DNA from: CAYWHE01 sp964458125
GTDB taxonomy: Bacteria; Bacteroidota; Bacteroidia; AKYH767-A; OLB10
Direction of reading: 5' to 3'
Length of the DNA: 12,184 nucleotides
Assembly: GCA_964458125.1 (NCBI GenBank)
Contig: CAYWHE010000124.1
Location: 1-12,184, forward strand
The translations under genes were made by a program, and so were the position numbers. The notes beneath the pieces were generated by a model. The model worked only from the letters and a program-made list of their open reading frames with translations, did not search any database and had not been told where the DNA came from. How positions within the stretch are numbered: position 1 is the first letter of the stretch; the number at the start of each line of letters is the position of its first letter. Of this stretch, positions 7,467-12,184 are shown in pieces.

Positions 7467-9401
7467 TCAATACACGACCCTGAACTGCCGGTTGATGCTG
7501 CTGCCGGAAAGGGTTATAAAATAAAGACCGTGTGGAGCATCAGCCATTTCCAGGCTGAATTCCGAAGCCGCAGAAGAAGATTCGGTAATACAGCGTCCCG
7601 TCAAATCATACAGGTTCACGGTTATCAACTCCCCGTCAAATGAATCCAGGAATACGGAAATCCTGTTCAGGCCGGGTTCAGGTTTGATGATAACCGGGGA
7701 TGCGGAGGAGCCTTCGGGTTTGACCGCTACCGTTCGCGAATAGTCAAACATCCCGTTAAAGTCGACCTGCTTGAGGCGATAGTAACTGATTTGTCCTGCA
7801 GGAGCGGATTCATCGGTGAAATCATAATGCAGGGCAGCACGCGAGGTTCCTGCGCCATCCACCAGGCCAAATCCGGAAAAGCTGGTTCCAGTCAGACTAC
7901 GTTCAATTAAAAAATAATCGTTATCGGTTTCCGAAAGTGTGGTCCATTCCAGCCGGACGCGGTTATCCTGTTCAGCTTTGGCGGAAAAGGAAATCAATTC
8001 CACCGGCAGGGTGGTCACCGTGACCGGGCAAACAATGCTGGTATCCACCAAAAAAGCCTGTGTGGTGAGCAGGAAGGGGAAGGCCGTAATACCTGTGCTG
8101 ACGGCAGGATAGCGGTTGACGACGTTGATGGATGGCTGCATGGGTATCAGCACACCCGGATTCTTACAGGGAACCATTCCCGTGCCGTCGGTTTTCATCA
8201 AGACAGCTCCTGCATTTTGCCGCTTGCCTGCAAACACGTATCCCCCATCGCTGGTATGCCGGGCGCTCCGGGCACCCATGGTGGCCTGTCCGTCCCAGGT
8301 ATAAACCCGTGACCATTGCATGTTCAGGTTTTGATCGGTTTTCAGCAGTTCGGCCTGGCTGCCGAATCCCCCATAGCCGCCCATTCCCGTAAAGAAATAG
8401 CCGTTACCTGCAATTTCTTCCACACAGGAAAAGCCGCTTTGGAATTGCTGCACCGGGTTGGAATCATAAAGTTGCGAGGCCAGCAATGCACCTGATCCGC
8501 TGAGTTTCATGATAAACGGGTAGTTTACCTGGTTTAAGGTTCTGTCTTTATCCATGGAACCGGTCACAACCAGATCGCCACCTGAAGTTTCGGTAATGTC
8601 CAGACCTGTTGACAGCCGGAAAGCCGAATTGTCGTGTTCATAGGAATTGGCCCACAGCAGGTTGCCGGAGGGATCGGTGCGGAAAACATAAACATCGGCC
8701 TGGTGTGCCCCGCTGGTGGTGCCTGCCACCACAAATCCGCTGTCTGCTGTCTGACGGACTACACAGGGGAATGCTTCACCCGTATCGAAATCGCGAACGG
8801 CCACCTGGTATTTCTTCGCCCAGCTGACATTGCCGGCGGAGTCGGTTTTTACGAGCAGGGCATGAGTGGTGCCCATTAAACTCAATGGTGCTGAATCGTG
8901 AAACCCGGACAGGATAAATCCGTTATCCAGGCAGGGGCGTACGCAAAAACCAAGTTCGTCCTTACCCGTATCGTAATATTTGGACCATTGCAGGATACCG
9001 TTATCATCCGTTTTCAACAGGAAAATATTGTTGCTGTCGGGAGGCCAGACCAGTTCGCTGTTGGCATGCCCGGTCAGGACATACCCGCCGGCCGGCACGG
9101 GTTCCATCCAGGTGGACAGGCACCGGGAAGTACCGGATGCGAAAATTTTTTCCCAGAGCAGCACCCCGTTGACATCTGTCTTGAAAAAATGAATATTGGT
9201 ATTGATCACCGGTGACTGAATCATCCAGTGATAGTTGTAATAAAAATCGGTGCCACCGGCTACGGCATAGGCATTACCGTTCACTTCACGCACGGCAAAT
9301 CCGCTGTTCCCCTTGTTATAGGTTTTCAGGAAGACCGTTGTCTGGGCGTGCAGGAATATGGGTAAGGTGAAGAGGAGGAGGCTCCACCCGGCAGGTTTCA
9401 T
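7467..9401 (-). CDS. Secreted seven-repeat propeller-like protein with fibronectin-like region and divergent T9SS sorting domain
   Basis: 644 residues. The signal peptide ends near FLHAQ. Seven repeats of the type [hydrophobic]-K-T-D-x-x-G-x-x-x-W start near residues 72, 128, 183, 239, 297, 352 and 401, for example FLLKTDDNGILQWSKYY. Each is preceded by a GGYVLTG-like strand, so a seven-bladed beta-propeller is likely. Repeat 5 has lost the TD and W, and repeat 7 the W. Residues 465-560 hold the region LPVELISFSAKAEQ...RLEWTTLSETDNDYFLIERS...YYRLKQVDFNG, which in Bacteroidota commonly precedes a sorting domain. Residues about 568-644 look like a sorting domain (VNLYDLTGR, HGLYFITL), but the usual YPNP entry is replaced by IKPEPGLNRI. 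The ligand is unknown. Confidence 0.85.
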   Translation of the reverse strand: MKPAGWSLLLFTLPIFLHAQTTVFLKTYNKGNSGFAVREVNGNAYAVAGGTDFYYNYHWMIQSPVINTNIHFFKTDVNGVLLWEKIFASGTSRCLSTWMEPVPAGGYVLTGHANSELVWPPDSNNIFLLKTDDNGILQWSKYYDTGKDELGFCVRPCLDNGFILSGFHDSAPLSLMGTTHALLVKTDSAGNVSWAKKYQVAVRDFDTGEAFPCVVRQTADSGFVVAGTTSGAHQADVYVFRTDPSGNLLWANSYEHDNSAFRLSTGLDITETSGGDLVVTGSMDKDRTLNQVNYPFIMKLSGSGALLASQLYDSNPVQQFQSGFSCVEEIAGNGYFFTGMGGYGGFGSQAELLKTDQNLNMQWSRVYTWDGQATMGARSARHTSDGGYVFAGKRQNAGAVLMKTDGTGMVPCKNPGVLIPMQPSINVVNRYPAVSTGITAFPFLLTTQAFLVDTSIVCPVTVTTLPVELISFSAKAEQDNRVRLEWTTLSETDNDYFLIERSLTGTSFSGFGLVDGAGTSRAALHYDFTDESAPAGQISYYRLKQVDFNGMFDYSRTVAVKPEGSSASPVIIKPEPGLNRISVFLDSFDGELITVNLYDLTGRCITESSSAASEFSLEMADAPHGLYFITLSGSSINRQFRVVY

Positions 9402-9451
9402 TGGAATCAGGTTGGTTGGCGGATGGAAGGTTCGGGTACTTCAATCCTTTC

Positions 9452-9483
9452 CAAATATAGCCAAATAATTCAGGAAAAGCAAC
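9452..9483 (-). promoter_or_regulatory. Promoter of the 644-residue secreted protein
   Basis: On the minus strand, GTTG (9483-9480), a 20-base spacer, then a perfect TATATTTG (9459-9452). This agrees with Bacteroidota TTTG-N19-TAnnTTTG apart from one base in the -33 box. It leaves a 5' leader of about 45-50 bases before the ATG at 9401. It shows that the gene need not depend on the upstream minus-strand gene ending at 9579. Confidence 0.6.
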
Positions 9484-9578
9484 AGGAAGCAAAAATTTCC
9501 AGGACCATAAATTTGGGATGCGGCAGGTACCCTGTTTTTTCCTCTTCTGAAGTTACGCGGTCCTAACGGAATACGGGA

Positions 9579-11345
9579 TTATTCTTTACAGAACCTGTAA
9601 ATGAGCCTTCCACGCGGAGTTTCCAGCATCAGCAAGTACATGCCCTGCTGTAATCCCGAAACATCTATTCGGTTCAGCCCTTCCTCCAAATGCTGTCCGG
9701 TTTTCAGCAACCTTCCGGTCATATCCAACAGGTTCAGGCGCATCGTTTCCGCGATAAACGGAACTTCCACCATCAGCAGATCGCGGGACGGGTTTGGATA
9801 AACCTTCCAGTTCAGCGCATCCTGATCCGCGATGCCTGCCAGACTGCACCATCCCACCTGTGTCATGGTGTCACCAAAATTTTCACAGACGAAGAAGCTA
9901 TAAGGTAAAAAATCGGTAATGAACGGATCGGTAATGGTATCGTGGTATACCTGGTAAGTGTTCCCCAGGTGGGCAAAGAAACTGACATCATTAAAAGGGT
10001 TTCCGGCCGTATCTCCGAAAATGGAAACCATTCGCACGGAAGGGTAATTCAGGTTGGCGATATTGCCGTTGAAGACACGGACATTGTAATAATTATGGTT
10101 CCCGACATCATACCAGACGCTGTCGATGCATACCTTGGTGTAATCCACAGTGGCATTGGTAAAAGGGCTGTTAAATTTGACCAGTGTGGAGTTCTGTTCA
10201 TTGTTTTCCACTACGTATACCCCGTTGATATCGGTGGCCATATCCACGGTAAATTCAGTGAAGCCCGTGTTGCCGCTGAAGGTGCCGGCCCAGTTTTGAA
10301 TGCCCAGGTTGTCGAACCAGGAAACATACAGGTCGCTGCCGTTTGGCCCGGAAACCGTTCCGGCAATGGCCAGGAAATTCGTAAACACCACCCCGGCGCT
10401 GACCAGGTAAGAGTCGAGCCCGTCCATGGGTTTCTTCCACAGCAGGTTTCCGGAGGGACCAAACTTCAGCATCGTATCGTTCAGACCCACTACGATGACA
10501 TTGTTATATAAATCCGTCAATACTTCGTATCCGATATCACCGAAAGGAGGAGTAGGGGGAAAGGCGTTATAACTCCAGAGAAACACTCCGGCACTGTCAT
10601 ATTTAACGAGTTCGTACTGGGGAAAATCGCATAGCAGGTAAAAACTGTTATCGCCGTCAATGGCAATTCGCCCGGCCAGTATGCTGGAGTCGCTGAAGTT
10701 CTGTACCCCGTTGCTGTCGGCCCGGAAAATATTATCAGGCTGACCGGTGACGGAAGAATAAATCACCTGTGCTTTTTGATCCACCTTCATGGCCTGAGCC
10801 ATCACCTGGTTGGACCATAGTTCCGTTCCGTTCAGGTCGAATTGCGCCATACCGGCATCACCCCGGAGGTAAAGTTTACTGTTGTGCAGAATCACCTGGT
10901 TGTATTTTCCCGTATTGAAGGAAGTCGTGGAATCCCTTTGCCAGAGCAAACTACCGGACGGGCTCACTTTGAGCAGCATGGGTTTGAAGGACGGGGTAGC
11001 CATAAACCCCCCTGCGAGGTAACAGCTCCCGGCCGCATCAATGGCCATATCGAAACCCCGGGGTTGTCCGGTTCCGTTGTTGTCAAAAATCAGGGTCCAG
11101 AGCGGGGTGCCGGCCTGGTCAAATTTCTTCAGGTATACCTTGTTCTTGGTAAGCGGTCCGGTGACCTGGGAATAAGTGCTGAGCACATACACATTGCCGG
11201 GATCATCCGTCAGCGTACGTACCGGAAAAACACCGGAAGTATCCGGAAGGGCATTGATGTCCTTGACCCATACCGGGGCGGACTGGGAGTAAGCGGAAAG
11301 GCAGTAAAAGCAGGTAAAAGTCAGGAGCAACAGAATTTTTTTCAT
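9579..11345 (-). CDS. Secreted seven-repeat propeller-like protein with a T9SS type A sorting domain
   Basis: 588 residues from the ATG at 11345. The open frame extends 76 codons further upstream, but only this start begins with a signal peptide (MKKILLLLTFTCFYCLSAYS), and the promoter lies downstream of the longer start. Seven repeats of the form K-[FY]-D-x-x-G-x-x-[LF]-W occur near residues 72, 124, 166, 206, 246, 292 and 341, for example YLKKFDQAGTPLW and LVKYDSAGVFLW, suggesting a seven-bladed propeller. Residues about 404-500 form a separate unrecognised domain (CIDSVWYDVGNHNYYNVRVF...SFFAHLGNTYQVYHDTI...FVCENFGDTM). Residues about 507-588 are a canonical sorting domain (VYPNPSRDLL...LDMTGRLL...GMYLLML). 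It is probably exported to the cell surface; the target is unknown. Confidence 0.88.
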   Translation of the reverse strand: MKKILLLLTFTCFYCLSAYSQSAPVWVKDINALPDTSGVFPVRTLTDDPGNVYVLSTYSQVTGPLTKNKVYLKKFDQAGTPLWTLIFDNNGTGQPRGFDMAIDAAGSCYLAGGFMATPSFKPMLLKVSPSGSLLWQRDSTTSFNTGKYNQVILHNSKLYLRGDAGMAQFDLNGTELWSNQVMAQAMKVDQKAQVIYSSVTGQPDNIFRADSNGVQNFSDSSILAGRIAIDGDNSFYLLCDFPQYELVKYDSAGVFLWSYNAFPPTPPFGDIGYEVLTDLYNNVIVVGLNDTMLKFGPSGNLLWKKPMDGLDSYLVSAGVVFTNFLAIAGTVSGPNGSDLYVSWFDNLGIQNWAGTFSGNTGFTEFTVDMATDINGVYVVENNEQNSTLVKFNSPFTNATVDYTKVCIDSVWYDVGNHNYYNVRVFNGNIANLNYPSVRMVSIFGDTAGNPFNDVSFFAHLGNTYQVYHDTITDPFITDFLPYSFFVCENFGDTMTQVGWCSLAGIADQDALNWKVYPNPSRDLLMVEVPFIAETMRLNLLDMTGRLLKTGQHLEEGLNRIDVSGLQQGMYLLMLETPRGRLIYRFCKE

Positions 11346-11363
11346 GATGAGGATTTTTCGTTT

Positions 11364-11393
11364 GGCCGGCCGGCCGGGAGTCCGAATTCCCGG
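11364..11393 (-). promoter_or_regulatory. GC-rich hairpin and GGCC tandem palindrome in the 5' leader
   Basis: The leader of the 588-residue gene contains CCGGGA, an eight-base loop, then TCCCGG (11374-11393). Next to it is GGCCGGCCGGCC (11364-11375), which is self-complementary. Together they place strong secondary structure about 20-50 bases before the ATG. A regulatory role is not shown; it could simply space the promoter from an A-rich translation start region (AAACGAAAAATCC). Confidence 0.35.
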
Positions 11394-11404
11394 AGGCATG
11401 AATG

Positions 11405-11434
11405 CAAATATACAATTCCGGCGGAGGATGCAAT
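11405..11434 (-). promoter_or_regulatory. Promoter of the 588-residue secreted protein
   Basis: On the minus strand, ATTG (11434-11431), an 18-base spacer, then a perfect TATATTTG (11412-11405). The -7 octamer is identical to that of the other propeller gene (9459-9452), and both -33 boxes deviate from TTTG by one base. The predicted leader is about 55-60 bases. Confidence 0.6.
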
Positions 11435-11460
11435 CGTAAAAACTCCAAAACTGCTTTTGC

Positions 11461-11517
11461 TCAGGAAAGCAACAGGGCGGCGTTGTCTCCCGTAATGCGC
11501 ATGTTGGAGGCCTGCAT
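11461..11517 (-). CDS. Possible 18-residue leader peptide or gene remnant
   Basis: On the minus strand a short frame encodes MQASNMRITGDNAALLLS and stops at 11461. The same frame is open upstream to about 11660 without an ATG and reads HPTGSINNIR directly before it, which looks protein-like. It lies 43 bases after a TATCTTTG box (11567-11560) and before the promoter of the next gene. It may be a leader peptide, the tail of a decayed gene, or chance. I do not recognise a function. Confidence 0.22.
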   Translation of the reverse strand: MQASNMRITGDNAALLLS

Positions 11518-11559
11518 CCTGATGTTGTTGATGCTTCCCGTCGGGTGGCGAGGTACACA

Positions 11560-11567
11560 CAAAGATA
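11560..11567 (-). promoter_or_regulatory. -7-like box TATCTTTG upstream of the short frame
   Basis: On the minus strand this octamer is a perfect TAnnTTTG match, identical to the marC box at 6353-6360. There is no TTTG at the -33 distance. If active it would transcribe the 18-residue frame and read toward the 588-residue gene. Confidence 0.3.
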
Positions 11568-11587
11568 CGTCATTCCGGTTTAATTCC

Positions 11588-11720
11588 TCACCTGGCCACC
11601 ACCACCTTTGCCGCCCCTTCCTATCCTTTATTTCCCGTTTTCGCCATCGTTTGTGTCCTCACAAACGATGCAACCGAAGATGAAATCTTTATTGCAATAC
11701 CGGATAGTGTTTAAGAAATC
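11588..11720. repeat. 133-bp direct repeat, copy A, with perfect 11-bp-stem hairpin
   Basis: This stretch aligns without gaps to 11961-12093 (offset 373). By hand count 120 of 133 bases match. A block of 44 bases (11628-11671) is identical in both copies and holds the hairpin CATCGTTTGTG, loop TCCT, CACAAACGATG (11645-11670). Differences lie only outside this block. Copy A carries an in-frame TAG in the minus-strand short frame that is open in copy B. No transposase is adjacent. It may be a MITE-like or REP-like element, or a structured RNA element. Confidence 0.85.
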
Positions 11721-11726
11721 TTATGA

Positions 11727-11780
11727 AGTTTCAGAGTCTCTGATACCTTTAATAATAAAAATTATCAGGTCTCTGAAACT
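11727..11780. repeat. AT-rich inverted repeat (10-bp arms)
   Basis: AGTTTCAGAG at 11727-11736 pairs with CTCTGAAACT at 11771-11780. A second inner pairing, TGATA (11741-11745) with TATCA (11763-11767), encloses an AT-rich loop. It begins seven bases after copy A ends. Just downstream is TAATTTTG (11782-11789), a -7-like match on the plus strand with no -33 box and no gene after it. Confidence 0.6.
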
Positions 11781-11818
11781 GTAATTTTGCCCTCTCCTTC
11801 CCTCGCTCACCCGTGGCC

Positions 11819-11891
11819 CCCGCCTGAGACGGGACAAGCCTGAAGGGCTCCATCGCAAGGGCACTAACGTGCAGTCTATGCAAGAGCGATG
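11819..11891. other. Cluster of short GC-rich hairpins; possible structured RNA or repeat unit
   Basis: In order: CCCG (11819-11822) with CGGG (11830-11833); AGCC (11837-11840) with GGCT (11846-11849); and an outer CATCGC (11851-11856) with GCGATG (11886-11891). The outer pair encloses GCAC (11861-11864) and GTGC (11869-11872) around a TAAC loop. Four nested or consecutive stems in about 73 bases suggest a folded element. The minus strand has a 64-codon open frame here (11721-11915), but it is not convincing as a protein. Confidence 0.35.
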
Positions 11892-11902
11892 ATGATAAAC
11901 CA

Positions 11903-11928
11903 CTGGCGCGCGCATATTGCGCGTGACA
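11903..11928. repeat. CTGG-CGCGC hairpin-GCGCG-TGACA, copy 1
   Basis: CTGG, then CGCGC, a seven-base loop (GCATATT), GCGCG, then TGACA. The loop differs from that of copy 2 (12097-12120) in sequence and length, while flanks and stem are identical. An inner alternative pairing CGCGCA/TGCGCG is also possible. The pattern resembles REP-type palindromes, but no REP-associated transposase is in the window. Confidence 0.6.
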
Positions 11929-11939
11929 CTTTGCCTTAG

Positions 11940-11956
11940 TTTGTATCCTATACAAA
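11940..11956. repeat. Small perfect hairpin TTTGTAT-CCT-ATACAAA
   Basis: A seven-pair stem with a three-base loop sits in the short gap between the first CGCGC hairpin and direct-repeat copy B. There is no T-run and no adjacent gene on either strand, so a terminator role is not supported. Confidence 0.5.
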
Positions 11957-11960
11957 GTCT

Positions 11961-12071
11961 TCACCTCCCCACCACCACCTTTGCCGCTCCTTCATATCCA
12001 TTATTTCCCGTTTTCGCCATCGTTTGTGTCCTCACAAACGATGCTATCGGAGATGAAATCCTTATTGCCAT
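11961..12071 (-). CDS. Doubtful 36-residue reading frame inside repeat copy B
   Basis: From an ATG at 12071 the minus strand reads MAIRISSPIASFVRTQT, continues through MAKTGNNGYEG and ends VVVGR at a TGA (11963-11961). The equivalent frame in copy A has ATT in place of ATG and an internal TAG. No promoter or ribosome site is evident. The hairpin block encodes the SFVRTQTM part, so base conservation can be explained by structure alone. It is listed because it is the only open frame tied to the repeat. Confidence 0.15.
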   Translation of the reverse strand: MAIRISSPIASFVRTQTMAKTGNNGYEGAAKVVVGR

Positions 12072-12093
12072 ACGGAATAGTATTTAAGAAATC
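11961..12093. repeat. 133-bp direct repeat, copy B, with perfect 11-bp-stem hairpin
   Basis: Ungapped partner of 11588-11720, with 13 differences. The same hairpin occupies 12018-12043 within the invariant block 12001-12044. It lies between the two CGCGC hairpins: copy 1 ends 32 bases upstream and copy 2 starts four bases downstream. Confidence 0.85.
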
Positions 12094-12096
12094 CCT

Positions 12097-12120
12097 CTGG
12101 CGCGCTTGAAGCGCGTGACA
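12097..12120. repeat. CTGG-CGCGC hairpin-GCGCG-TGACA, copy 2
   Basis: CTGG, CGCGC, loop TTGAA, GCGCG, TGACA. The central 15 bases (12101-12115) are a perfect palindrome around one base. Flanks and stem are identical to copy 1 at 11903-11928. Confidence 0.6.
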
Positions 12121-12184
12121 TGTCTCGCTCCCGTAGTCGCGAATCTCCGCCTCGTGTCCTTTTAATTTATGTTTGCGTCCCGCA
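12121..12184. other. Right edge, nothing recognised
   Basis: The last 64 bases show no gene, promoter box with partner, or repeat that I can support. The repeat region may continue beyond the window. Confidence 0.4.

Noticed and set aside
9503..9516. TAAATTTG as a plus-strand promoter
   Set aside because: There is no -33 TTTG at the right distance and no plus-strand gene downstream.
9523..9540. CAGG-TAC-CCTG followed by six T on the plus strand, as a terminator
   Set aside because: The stem is only four pairs, and no plus-strand gene ends there.
9942..10511. 189-codon plus-strand open frame
   Set aside because: It lies antisense inside the 588-residue gene and has no supporting signal.
10842..11495. 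217-codon plus-strand open frame
   Set aside because: It is antisense to the strongly supported 588-residue gene and shows no signal peptide or domain; it is a shadow of that gene's codon use.
11346..11573. 76-codon N-terminal extension of the 588-residue secreted protein
   Set aside because: It places a cysteine- and arginine-rich stretch before a perfect signal peptide, and the promoter at 11405-11434 lies downstream of that start.
11645..11670. CATCGTTTGTG hairpin as an intrinsic terminator
   Set aside because: No T-run follows on either strand, no gene ends nearby, and it recurs unchanged in copy B.
11721..11915. 64-codon minus-strand open frame over the hairpin cluster
   Set aside because: It runs through the inverted repeat and GC hairpins, has an arginine/serine/proline-rich composition typical of translated repeats, and has no start signals.
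11588..12093. The two 133-bp repeats as a CRISPR array
   Set aside because: There are only two long, diverged copies 240 bases apart, with no regular spacers and no cas genes.

Overview
The window looks like chromosomal DNA of a member of the Bacteroidota, probably an environmental or uncultivated lineage; I cannot name a genus. Three things point there. Four large secreted proteins have signal peptides and C-terminal domains of the type IX secretion (T9SS) sorting kind. Several genes are preceded by the Bacteroidota -7 box TAnnTTTG. Start codons have A-rich or no Shine-Dalgarno leaders.

Layout. Bases 3-179 are the 3' end of pyrH (UMP kinase). Next come two plus-strand genes for modular T9SS cargo proteins (402-1913 and 2009-3850). 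They share a C-terminal cassette (Ig-like, PKD, Ig-like, sorting domain) but have unrelated N-terminal domains. A minus-strand gene (3898-6168) encodes an outer-membrane protein with a CBM9-like domain and a DUF5916 barrel. Divergent from it are marC (6366-6932, inner-membrane protein) and rnhA (6963-7409, ribonuclease HI). Two minus-strand genes follow (7467-9401 and 9579-11345), each with its own TATATTTG promoter. They encode T9SS cargo proteins with seven propeller-type repeats each.

From about 11346 to the right edge there is no convincing large gene. This stretch holds a 133-bp direct repeat in two ungapped copies (120 of 133 identical by hand count), each with the same 11-bp-stem hairpin. 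It also holds an AT-rich inverted repeat, a run of GC-rich hairpins, two CTGG-CGCGC-loop-GCGCG-TGACA hairpins and two very short reading frames of uncertain status. It is the least explained part of the window and the best candidate for an undescribed mobile or structured element.

Functionally, the large proteins would work at the cell surface (adhesion, ligand or glycan binding), exported by Sec and then T9SS, whose machinery is not in this window. pyrH, marC and rnhA are housekeeping or membrane genes that happen to be nearby. No CRISPR array, tRNA, rRNA, transposase or phage gene was seen.
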